DNA of 6,975 nucleotides from Methanothrix sp. (lineage in GTDB: Archaea; Halobacteriota; Methanosarcinia; Methanotrichales; Methanotrichaceae), in the NCBI GenBank assembly GCA_028708055.1, contig JAQVZT010000134.1:1-6975 (forward strand). Reading direction: 5' to 3'. A program made the translations under genes and the position numbers. The notes beneath the pieces were generated by a model. It worked only from the letters and a program-made list of their open reading frames with translations. It was not told where the DNA came from and searched no databases. How positions within the stretch are numbered: position 1 is the stretch's first letter; each line of letters opens with the position of its first letter. Shown here one piece after another: positions 1 through 6,036 of the stretch.

Positions 1-1212
1 GACTGTGTCCAGCCGCTCTGTACGATCTCTTGGACGGTGTAGCTTCCAGGAGCGATATTGGTGAATGAGTATGCTCCGCCCGGACCGGTTGTAGTGGTAG
101 CGACAATTGTGCTTCCGCTCATCAGGTTAACGGTCCAGCCTTCAAGTCCCGGCTCTCCAGGGTCTCTGACCCCATCGCCGTTTTTATCCTCGAACACAGT
201 TCCCGAGAAACCGGTTGGTCTCCAGTTGCCGAAATCGATATTGTTGGGTCCAGCCTCACCTGAAACCAGGGTTACTGTCTGCGTGCCTGGCACGGCTGGG
301 TAAGACTGATTCCATCCGGTCTGTGCAGCCTCAGCGACAGTGTAGCTTCCGGGAGTGATATTGGTGAATGAATAAGCTCCATCTGATCCTGTTGTTGTGT
401 TGGCGATAATTGTACTTCCGCTCGTCAGGTTTATCGTCCAGCCCTCGAGACCTGGCTCACCTGCATCCCGGAAGCCATTTCCGTTCAGATCTTCAAACTT
501 CACTCCCGAGAATCCTGTCGGCCTCCAGTTCCCGAAGTCAACGTCAGTGGGTCCGGCAACTCCCGATACTAGAGTCACGGATTGGGTTCCGGGCGCTATG
601 GGGAATGACTGTGTCCAGCCGCTCTGGACGATCTCTTGGACGGTGTAGCTTCCAGGAGCGATATTGGTGAATGAGTATGCTCCGCCAGGACCGGTTGTAG
701 TGGTAGCGACAATTGTGCTTCCGCTCATCAGGTTAACCGTCCAGCCTTCAAGTCCCGGCTCTCCAGGGTCTCTGACCCCATCGCCGTTTTTATCCTCGAA
801 CACGGTTCCCGAGAAACCGGTTGGTCTCCAGTTGCCGAAATCGATATTGTTGGGTCCGGCCTCACCTGAAACCAGGGTTACTGTCTGCGTGCCTGGCACG
901 GCTGGGTAAGACTGATTCCATCCGGTCTGTGCAGCCTCAGCGACAGTGTAGCTTCCGGGGGTAATATTGGTGAATGAATAAGCTCCATCTGATCCGGTTG
1001 TTGTGTTGGCGATAATTGTGCTTCCGCTCATCAGGTTAATAGTCCATCCTTCGAGACCCGGCTCGCCTGCATCCCGGAAGCCATTTCCGTTCAGGTCTTC
1101 AAACTTCACTCCTGAGAATCCTGTCGTCCTCCAGTTCCCGAAGTCGACGTCAGTGGGTCCGGCAACTCCCGATACTAGAGTCACGGATTGGGTTCCGGGC
1201 GCTATGGGGAAG
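1..1212. repeat. Two full 606-bp higher-order tandem repeat units (a third, partial unit extends to about 1721)
   Basis: The plus-strand string GACTGTGTCCAGCCGCTCTG recurs at 1, 607 and 1213, so the true repeating unit is an A+B module pair of 606 bp. By hand alignment, units 1-606 and 607-1212 differ at about 21 positions, roughly half of them between 421 and 540. The unit starting at 1213 keeps the match until about 1721, where the N-terminal domain of the protein begins. Such long near-identical repeats can be collapsed in short-read assembly, so the copy number should be treated with care. Confidence 0.9.
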
Positions 1213-1721
1213 GACTGTGTCCAGCCGCTCTGTACGATCTCTTGGACGGTGTAGCTTCCCGGAGCGATATTGGTAAATGAGTATGCTCCGCCCGGACCGG
1301 TTGTAGTGGTAGCGACAATTGTGCTTCCGCTCATCAGGTTAACCGTCCAGCCTTCAAGTCCCGGCTCTCCTGGGTCCCTGATCCCATCACCGTTCTTGTC
1401 ATCGAATACGGTTCCCGAGAAACCGGTTGGTCTCCAGTTGCCGAAATCGATATTGTTGGGTCCAGCCTCATCGGAAACCAGGGTTACTGTCTGTGTGCCT
1501 GGCGCTGCAGGATAGGACTGATTCCATCCGGCCTGTGCAGCCTCGGCGACAGTGTAGCTTCCGGGAGTTATATTGGTGAAGGAATAAACTCCCTCCGATC
1601 CTGTTGTTGTGTTGGCGATAATTGTGCTTCCGCTCGTCAGGTTAATAGTCCAGCCAACGAGACCCGGCTCGCCTGCATCCCGGATGCCATTGCCGTTCAA
1701 ATCTTCAAACTTCGTGCCGCT
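1..1721 (-). repeat. Array of 303-bp (101-residue) SdrD-like modules, alternating types A and B
   Basis: Read on the minus strand, modules start at 1721, 1418, 1115, 812, 509 and 206, exactly 303 bp apart; the last is cut by the window edge. Modules 1, 3 and 5 are type A (FEDLNGNG, AEAAQ, WNQSYPA, NNIDFGNW). Modules 2, 4 and 6 are type B (VF-E/D-DKNGDG, QEIVQSGWTQSFP, TDVDFGNW). No frameshift occurs across the array. The first module is the most divergent in its opening residues (GISGTKFED, GLVGW). Confidence 0.93.
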
Positions 1722-2183
1722 GATGCCGGAAAGTGGCAGCACGGTAATATCAATTTCAGTCTCGTTTTTGCATGTCAAGTATGCTTTATTTGATGCCAGC
1801 ACTGAAATGGAGACTTCCGTAGGACACTTCACATAAGGTGCGGTCCATACAAAAGGATCATGATTGGTCCCGGTATTACTGCCGCAATTCGAATTTGCGC
1901 AGCATGTAGGATCAATGCAGCAAGCTTCATCACTGCAGCAGGTTATTTTCCAGTAGAAATCATAGAGATTTGGATCAAGGCCAGTAGTAAATTTATATGT
2001 CTGTCCTGCATAATATTCTGTTGGGACCACTGCGCAGGCCGTGTAGCAGAGGACTATTACGCAAATCAGTGATGTCAGCATGCAAATCTGTGAAGCCTCT
2101 ATGCAGAGATGATCGCATCTAATCGCGCTGGGTGATTCTTTATGCATCTGATCTATCCCTGATCCATTGCACTCCTTTTGCAT
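1..2183 (-). CDS. Secreted adhesin-like protein with tandem SdrD-B-like repeats (C-terminus beyond left edge)
   Basis: This reading frame is open from the start to the left edge, giving 727 visible residues with no stop, so the C-terminus and any anchor are outside the window. Residues about 30-52 form a hydrophobic segment (MLTSLICVIVLCYTAC), read as a signal peptide or membrane anchor. Residues 55-150 form a cysteine-rich Ig/PKD-like domain (TCCSDEACC, WTAPYVKCP). From residue 155 there are 101-residue modules, five complete and one cut. Each carries an F-D/E-D-x-N-G-x-G-x-R-D-x-GEPGL motif, matching the calcium-loop signature of SdrD B / Cna-B-like surface domains, and ends in DFGNWRPTGF. 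In this family such modules make rigid stalks; that role here is inferred. I chose ATG 2183 because AGAGGAG lies 9 nt upstream. An in-frame ATG at 2216 overlaps the previous gene's stop as ATGA but lacks a visible Shine-Dalgarno. ATG 2147 is a third option. Confidence 0.85.
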   Translation of the reverse strand, partial: MQKECNGSGIDQMHKESPSAIRCDHLCIEASQICMLTSLICVIVLCYTACAVVPTEYYAGQTYKFTTGLDPNLYDFYWKITCCSDEACCIDPTCCANSNCGSNTGTNHDPFVWTAPYVKCPTEVSISVLASNKAYLTCKNETEIDITVLPLSGISGTKFEDLNGNGIRDAGEPGLVGWTINLTSGSTIIANTTTGSEGVYSFTNITPGSYTVAEAAQAGWNQSYPAAPGTQTVTLVSDEAGPNNIDFGNWRPTGFSGTVFDDKNGDGIRDPGEPGLEGWTVNLMSGSTIVATTTTGPGGAYSFTNIAPGSYTVQEIVQSGWTQSFPIAPGTQSVTLVSGVAGPTDVDFGNWRTTGFSGVKFEDLNGNGFRDAGEPGLEGWTINLMSGSTIIANTTTGSDGAYSFTNITPGSYTVAEAAQTGWNQSYPAVPGTQTVTLVSGEAGPNNIDFGNWRPTGFSGTVFEDKNGDGVRDPGEPGLEGWTVNLMSGSTIVATTTTGPGGAYSFTNIAPGSYTVQEIVQSGWTQSFPIAPGTQSVTLVSGVAGPTDVDFGNWRPTGFSGVKFEDLNGNGFRDAGEPGLEGWTINLTSGSTIIANTTTGSDGAYSFTNITPGSYTVAEAAQTGWNQSYPAVPGTQTVTLVSGEAGPNNIDFGNWRPTGFSGTVFEDKNGDGVRDPGEPGLEGWTVNLMSGSTIVATTTTGPGGAYSFTNIAPGSYTVQEIVQSGWTQ

Positions 2184-2192
2184 AGCCTCGAA

Positions 2193-2199
2193 CTCCTCT
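2193..2199 (-). promoter_or_regulatory. Ribosome-binding site deciding the start at 2183
   Basis: The minus strand reads AGAGGAG, then 9 nt, then ATG at 2183. The alternative ATG at 2216 is preceded by a pyrimidine-rich stretch without a Shine-Dalgarno and could only be used by coupling to the upstream stop. Confidence 0.5.
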
Positions 2200-2212
2200 G
2201 AACCTCGCTGGG

Positions 2213-3601
2213 TCATGGTGGGAAAAGAACGCTGATTGAAGGATTCGGAACCGGATTGATGGTTATCATCATGGTGTCGGACGCAGAAACACCGGAGCAG
2301 GTTCCAGTAGCTTTCAATGTAATTGTTACAGAGCCTGCTGCTTTGTCGGACGCACTTGGATAGTATCCTGTGCTAAGGGCAGAGCTATTGGCAAAGGTTC
2401 CCGTTCCCGATGTCGTCCAGAGATAAAAAGTTGAACTGCCTGTGCTCACGCCTGTCAATGGCACTGTTGCCTGGTTATCACAGACCGTTTTATCCGGACC
2501 GGCATCTACTCCAATCTCCGAACCGTGATACCAGCTAGTATCACTATCTGTAACAGTTGCCGGAGTTGTTCCTGTATTGGCTGTTACTGTGCCAGTATTG
2601 GAGTAATCTCCACCTATCGCAGATCCGGTGGCTGAATAGACCCATGTTTCCGTTAGGTCCAGAATATTATCATTATCAAGATCACCACTCACTCGTGCTG
2701 GAGTCGGTCCCATATTGTCCGCTAAAGCCAGGTTGGAGAGTGGAAGATTGCCATCATTGGTTATCTTATATGTCCAGGTAACCGGGCAATTCTTGGTGAT
2801 GACGGGCATATTGCTCGCATCGGCTGAGACGACATCTATATCATTTGTGTACTTTTCGATATGAATCGATGGTGTAATCCCTGTGATCCTGCCATAGAGG
2901 CACGCATAGCTATCGGCATTTTCCTGAGTGACGAAGGAATTTATGGCGGAATTGGGATTGCCGCAATCCGCAAATCCGATGATCTCCAGAGTATAGGTTT
3001 TGCCATCCAGCACGAAGGTAGTAGATGATGCCGTATTGGCCCACCATACCCGGTCAGGACAGGGAGAGACACATGGCGAGTACGCGCAGCAGGATGGCTG
3101 CCAGTATCCTCCGCAGTTGGTGCAAGAGCCCGAATTTGGAGTCTCATCCAGGTTCATGGTATAAGTGAAGGTGGGATTGGGGCTGACTCCGGCGAGATAT
3201 AATGTGACTGATAATTTTACACTGGTCAATATATAATTTGCAATAATTGCCCTGTTATGATGTCTGAAGCGCCCCAAATTGATTATCGAGCCGGGAAGGA
3301 TATCCTGCGAACCGCTGCCATCGAATCCAAAGCCGCTCTGTAAATTGAAATCAAGGTTTGCAGGACATGAATCCGATGAGCCGTATGCTACCTTGTTTTC
3401 ATCTGTTGTATCCGCTGTATTGGAATATCTGAGACAGCTGGCATAGCTTGGGGTTGCGCCGCTCCAGGTCCCATCGACATTGCTTAAAGTCACGGCCTGA
3501 CAAGGCAAGAGTGACGCTGATACAAATGCGAGAGACAGGGAAATCAGGAATATCGCAGTTGATAGCCTGCTTCTTGAATATTTAACATTGATTTGTCTCA
3601 T
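2213..3601 (-). CDS. Exported protein: choice-of-anchor-K-like + DUF11/DUF7507-like + Ig/PKD-like domains
   Basis: This is a 462-residue exported protein. Residues 1-36 are a signal peptide (basic start, hydrophobic AIFLISLSLAFVSASLL, likely cleavage after CQA). Residues 37-240 resemble the choice-of-anchor K domain: NVDGTWSG at the front, GFGFDGSG at 90-97, LGRFRHHNRAI at 109-119, LDETPN at 151-156, CPDRV at 181 and FVLDGKTYTL at 196-205. A cysteine-rich insert lies at 160-181. Residues 245-358 match DUF11/DUF7507-type surface repeats (VTWTYKITNDGNLPLSNL, LDLTETWVYSATG). Residues 362-455 are an Ig/PKD-like domain (DAGPDKTVC, YLWTTSGTGTF). The protein ends abruptly at NPSISVLFPP with no transmembrane anchor. 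The start has AGGAG 11 nt upstream. It sits between two other exported-protein genes on the same strand. A surface or matrix role is inferred from domain type; no enzymatic motif is seen. Confidence 0.85.
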   Translation of the reverse strand: MRQINVKYSRSRLSTAIFLISLSLAFVSASLLPCQAVTLSNVDGTWSGATPSYASCLRYSNTADTTDENKVAYGSSDSCPANLDFNLQSGFGFDGSGSQDILPGSIINLGRFRHHNRAIIANYILTSVKLSVTLYLAGVSPNPTFTYTMNLDETPNSGSCTNCGGYWQPSCCAYSPCVSPCPDRVWWANTASSTTFVLDGKTYTLEIIGFADCGNPNSAINSFVTQENADSYACLYGRITGITPSIHIEKYTNDIDVVSADASNMPVITKNCPVTWTYKITNDGNLPLSNLALADNMGPTPARVSGDLDNDNILDLTETWVYSATGSAIGGDYSNTGTVTANTGTTPATVTDSDTSWYHGSEIGVDAGPDKTVCDNQATVPLTGVSTGSSTFYLWTTSGTGTFANSSALSTGYYPSASDKAAGSVTITLKATGTCSGVSASDTMMITINPVPNPSISVLFPP

Positions 3602-3711
3602 ATTTGCAGGCTCTCCTCTTCCTTGAATATCATGGCCTTAACTCTCGCAATGATCGCAATTCTCCAGGTTATTGCACCCTTGTCAAATGGATACCATAAG
3701 GGCTCTAAACC

Positions 3712-3754
3712 AGAGAAATGGCGCTGCGCCGGATGTAACGCAGCGCTCTTCTCT
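3712..3754 (-). other. Intercistronic stem-loop
   Basis: GCGCTGCG (3721-3728) and CGCAGCGC (3739-3746) form a perfect 8-bp GC-rich stem with a 10-nt loop. AGAGAA (3712-3717) and TTCTCT (3749-3754) extend it below a small internal loop. It begins 5 nt after the TAG stop of the 239-residue gene and lies 110 nt before the next start. No T-run follows on the minus strand, so a mRNA-stability, processing or attenuation element is at least as likely as a terminator. Confidence 0.6.
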
Positions 3755-3758
3755 GTAT

Positions 3759-4478
3759 CTAAGAGCTCAAACTGATGGAAGGCACAGGTACCCAATGCAG
3801 GTTGAAGGTCTTCGTGCAGGAGTACAGAGTTATCGATGAACCTCCGTGTGCTGCCGTAGTCTGGGTTACATCCAGCTTAACAGAATTTGGCGTAGTCGGC
3901 GTCGTGGCATTTGGAATCATAAAGGGCGAAGCCTTTAGATTCGGAGAATAGCACGGACCAGTGGACTTTACTGTAGTGGCATTTGATGGCACATACCATT
4001 TGAAGACTATCGAGGAAGGCTCTGTTACCCAGGAAGGATTCCAGTTAGAGGGATTTGTGCAGGAATCATACCAGCACCAGTTCGGTGTATCTTCTACGCA
4101 ATAGTCCGTCTTTAGATTAGGGCAGCATTCTTTGACATGCAGGTTTATGGTTTTCTCAGCTTTACAATTATCAGGAGCTTTCTGGTCCGCAACCAGAACC
4201 TTCAAAGTATAGTTTCCTGCAGTAGATGGTGCATCAAAGACAAGGGGATTTTTCGAACCGATCAAGCTAACCGTTGTACCATTTTCGGAGATAGCCCAAC
4301 TCGCATTCCACAAATAATAATAGCTGCCCCCACTCGTGCCAGGACTTGCCGATAGGCTGACATGTTCCTTTACAAAGAGAGTCAAATCGGTCAAATCGGC
4401 TGCTGCAACGCCACCCAAACAAGTGAGCGATATCATCGCCACAATGGATAGTGTCATAATTTTTATTCTTGTTTCCAT
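3759..4478 (-). CDS. Exported protein with two Ig/PKD-like domains
   Basis: This is a 239-residue protein with a clear signal peptide (METRIKIMTLSIVAMISLTC, probable cleavage after GVAAA). Residues about 28-117 look like an Ig/PKD-type beta domain (YYYLWNASWAISENG, then NYTLKVLVAD). Residues about 118-236 form a second, cysteine-rich domain (KECCPNLKTDYC, NWCWYDSC, IVFKWYVPSNATT, TLYSCTKTFNLHW). It ends at VPVPSISLSS with no anchor. Several N-x-S/T sequons are present. Three consecutive ATGs occur at 4484, 4481 and 4478. I chose the third because GGAGG ends 8 nt before it; a TTG at 4493 would place the Shine-Dalgarno inside the gene. It is the first gene of the minus-strand group and is divergent from the gene at 4996. 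I do not recognise a specific family. A structural surface or matrix role is an inference. Confidence 0.8.
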   Translation of the reverse strand: METRIKIMTLSIVAMISLTCLGGVAAADLTDLTLFVKEHVSLSASPGTSGGSYYYLWNASWAISENGTTVSLIGSKNPLVFDAPSTAGNYTLKVLVADQKAPDNCKAEKTINLHVKECCPNLKTDYCVEDTPNWCWYDSCTNPSNWNPSWVTEPSSIVFKWYVPSNATTVKSTGPCYSPNLKASPFMIPNATTPTTPNSVKLDVTQTTAAHGGSSITLYSCTKTFNLHWVPVPSISLSS

Positions 4479-4484
4479 CATCAT

Positions 4485-4491
4485 CTCCTCC
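4485..4491 (-). promoter_or_regulatory. Ribosome-binding site of the 239-residue exported protein
   Basis: The minus strand reads GGAGGAG followed directly by ATGATGATG. Spacing from GGAGG favours the third ATG (4478). Confidence 0.65.
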
Positions 4492-4558
4492 AAATGGATT
4501 TGCTTCTATTATCTCTCCAGGAATTTATCTCAAATTTCTTCTAATAGTCGTTCGTCTC

Positions 4559-4570
4559 AATACTTAATAA
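4559..4570 (-). promoter_or_regulatory. Candidate TATA-type core promoter of the minus-strand surface-protein genes
   Basis: TTATTAAGTATT on the minus strand, 80 nt before the chosen ATG at 4478. An identical 12-mer precedes the divergent gene. With archaeal TATA-to-TSS spacing of about 25 nt, a 5' leader of roughly 55 nt would result. The assignment rests on the shared sequence and AT-richness only. Confidence 0.4.
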
Positions 4571-4587
4571 AGTTATTCATATGCATT

Positions 4588-4607
4588 GAAGCATGGATAA
4601 ATGCTTC
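4588..4607. repeat. Inverted repeat
   Basis: GAAGCAT (4588-4594), a 6-nt spacer, and ATGCTTC (4601-4607) form a perfect 7-bp inverted repeat. It lies about 17 bp upstream of the minus-strand candidate TATA element, where an archaeal activator could bind. Operator function is speculative. Confidence 0.4.
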
Positions 4608-4612
4608 TCAGC

Positions 4613-4672
4613 CATAGCACCTGAGACTTGCCATGACATCCGATATTGCGCATAGCATATGAGATTCGCCAT
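4613..4672. repeat. Degenerate 22-bp direct repeat, two copies 38 bp apart
   Basis: Copy 1 (4613-4634) and copy 2 (4651-4672) both run from CATAGCA through TGAGA to GCCAT and match at 18 of 22 positions by eye. They sit in the divergent intergenic region, and the 38-bp offset is not a multiple of three. A paired regulator site is possible. Confidence 0.45.
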
Positions 4673-4927
4673 AGCTTTCCAATAGCTGTAGGCTTTGTTT
4701 CGTATATATGATTATCGAACAATAAATTCTGATCTTTGAGAAGCTCGTTTTCACATACTCCTTCATAAAATTAGATATCAATATCAATTTCTATATTATC
4801 ATTCATACGAAAATTGCTTATCGCTGTTGCAGGCACACAAATGTATCCCTGGTCAATGCATCGACATTGATCTTTCCTCAGATCTATACGTGAGTGACTT
4901 CTGAGAATCGAAATAAGATAGAAATGA

Positions 4928-4939
4928 TTATTAAGTATT
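4928..4939 (+). promoter_or_regulatory. Candidate TATA-type core promoter of the deacetylase-like gene
   Basis: TTATTAAGTATT on the plus strand, 56 nt before the ATG at 4996 and identical to the element oriented toward the divergent gene. A TSS near 4960 would leave a leader of about 35 nt carrying the Shine-Dalgarno. Confidence 0.4.
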
Positions 4940-4982
4940 AAGTAATGTATTGATCATTGAAAGAGAAAAAAACAAATCAAGT

Positions 4983-4989
4983 TAGGAGG
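4983..4989 (+). promoter_or_regulatory. Ribosome-binding site deciding the start at 4996
   Basis: TAGGAGG, then 6 nt (CAAATA), then ATG. This strong site rules against the in-frame TTG at 4957, which would put it inside the coding sequence and add a basic leader before the signal peptide. Confidence 0.75.
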
Positions 4990-4995
4990 CAAATA

Positions 4996-6036
4996 ATGAG
5001 ATCTTGGATCTATTTAAGTATTCTGGCATTTTTTGCAGTGACTATGCTGGGGACATCACAATCCTCAAATGAAACAATACTGGTCAATCTAATGATCGAA
5101 TCCGGTATGCCGGTGGCGGCCTCCGAGGAGCAGGTTAATGCAGAAGTATTGAATCTATCAAATTTGTATAATGCCATCAACGAAAAGCATTTGGTGGCAA
5201 CGATCTTCCCCACTCAAGACGCAGTAAATTCGTATGAGAATCTGCTTCTCACTCGCATAGGATCAGACTCTCAATTCGAGCTGGCGATGACTGGAAACCA
5301 TTCTAATGAAAAGCTCAGCTCCATGTCTTTCGTTGATCAGAGCATCATGCTTAAAAGATCAAAGGATTACGTGGAAAGCTGCAAGATATGCGGCCAGAAT
5401 GAGATAAACGTCAGCGGCTTTATGCCACAATCCTTTGATCAGAACGAGGATACATACAGGGCGCTTCGTGAAATGAACATCCAGTACGATGCCGGTTTCC
5501 AGGCAGGCCTTCTGTTTGCGTCCGGACATGAGAATGACGTCTGGCCCTACCATCTGGAAGGCTACGACATCTATGCCGTTCCGGTGAGCACGTATATCAT
5601 ATCCGACAAGAAGATCGTACTACAGGACAGCTATTTCAAGGAGAATGGCTTTACTGCTGCTCAATGGACTGATGCCCTGAAAGGCAAGTTCGACGAGATT
5701 CAGGGCAAAGATGAGCCCATGGTAGTGGTTCTGACTGCAGAGGTCTCCGGCTCCGGTGAGTATTTGGATTCGCTAAATGGCTTCCTGGATTATGCAGCCT
5801 CTAAGAAGGCTATTTTCGTTACCACAGCAAATCTTGTGTCTCTGGCAAAAGCCAGCTCACATGATGTTTCGGTTCTCCCGACAAATGCCTCCAAAGAGTG
5901 CCTGACCTGCAACCAGGATAAGAACCTCATTAACATAACTGCATCCGTTTCCATCAACGAGTTCATGCAATCGGCCAATAATACCACAAACACCACAAAA
6001 GCCGGAACCGCTGAAGTTGCAGCAGATACAAGATGA
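4996..6036 (+). CDS. Secreted polysaccharide-deacetylase-fold (NodB-like) protein, catalytic motifs degenerate
   Basis: This is a 346-residue protein with a signal peptide (MRSWIYLSILAFFAVTMLG). The body follows the NodB-homology order known from carbohydrate esterase family 4. HLVATIFPTQDAV (65-77) is the first beta strand after the helix. ELAMTGNHSNEKL (95-107) sits at the H-x-x-x-H motif, with H102 kept but K at the second histidine position. GFMPQSFDQNEDTYRALREM (141-160) sits where R-P-P is usual, with M for R. YDAGF (164-168) and FLDYAASKKAIFVTTANLV (263-281) match the C-terminal part. The usual TFDD motif near residues 28-39 reads NLMIESGMP, with no aspartate. Binding or a non-hydrolytic role is therefore more likely than deacetylation; this is inference. 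Other features are CxxC pairs at 129/132 and 302/305, about eight N-x-S/T sequons, an NNTTNTT-rich tail and no C-terminal anchor. It is monocistronic in the window and divergent from the surface-protein genes. Confidence 0.75.
   Translation: MRSWIYLSILAFFAVTMLGTSQSSNETILVNLMIESGMPVAASEEQVNAEVLNLSNLYNAINEKHLVATIFPTQDAVNSYENLLLTRIGSDSQFELAMTGNHSNEKLSSMSFVDQSIMLKRSKDYVESCKICGQNEINVSGFMPQSFDQNEDTYRALREMNIQYDAGFQAGLLFASGHENDVWPYHLEGYDIYAVPVSTYIISDKKIVLQDSYFKENGFTAAQWTDALKGKFDEIQGKDEPMVVVLTAEVSGSGEYLDSLNGFLDYAASKKAIFVTTANLVSLAKASSHDVSVLPTNASKECLTCNQDKNLINITASVSINEFMQSANNTTNTTKAGTAEVAADTR

Larger units (their letters stand above)
4479..4995. other. Divergent AT-rich intergenic region (about 517 bp)
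   Basis: No convincing gene was seen on either strand. It contains the two oriented copies of the 12-mer promoter candidate, the 22-bp direct repeat and the 7-bp inverted repeat listed separately. It also holds two weaker inverted repeats, TCAATG/CATTGA (4853-4870) and CTCAGA/TCTGAG (4877-4905), and a TATATAT run at 4703-4709. Its length is generous for two promoters and leaves room for regulators or a small RNA, for which there is no direct evidence. Confidence 0.6.

Noticed and set aside
1..1721. CRISPR array as explanation of the periodic repeats
   Set aside because: The 303/606-bp period is continuous coding sequence in one frame with recognisable protein modules; there are no short repeats separated by unique spacers.
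58..1836. Plus-strand ORFs of 75-86 residues recurring every 606 bp
   Set aside because: They are antisense shadows of the minus-strand repeat modules. Their spacing equals the repeat period and they lack ribosome-binding sites, while the minus strand encodes recognisable SdrD-like domains.
2213..2216. Frameshift joining the 462-residue protein to the repeat protein
   Set aside because: Residues just after the overlap in the downstream frame are hydrophilic and unlike an Ig domain, and a fresh hydrophobic export segment follows, so two separate genes explain the sequence better.
3598..3795. Minus-strand 65-residue ORF between the two Ig-protein genes
   Set aside because: It runs through the intercistronic stem-loop, overlaps the end of one gene and the start of the next, and has no domain or signal sequence.
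4608..4766. Small minus-strand ORF (52 residues) in the divergent intergenic region
   Set aside because: It has no ribosome-binding site and a composition unlike the neighbouring genes. The direct repeats inside it are offset by 38 bp, so they are not read in the same frame.
4957..4995. Upstream TTG start for the deacetylase-like gene
   Set aside because: It would place the strong TAGGAGG inside the coding sequence and push the signal peptide 13 residues inward. ATG 4996 has optimal spacing.
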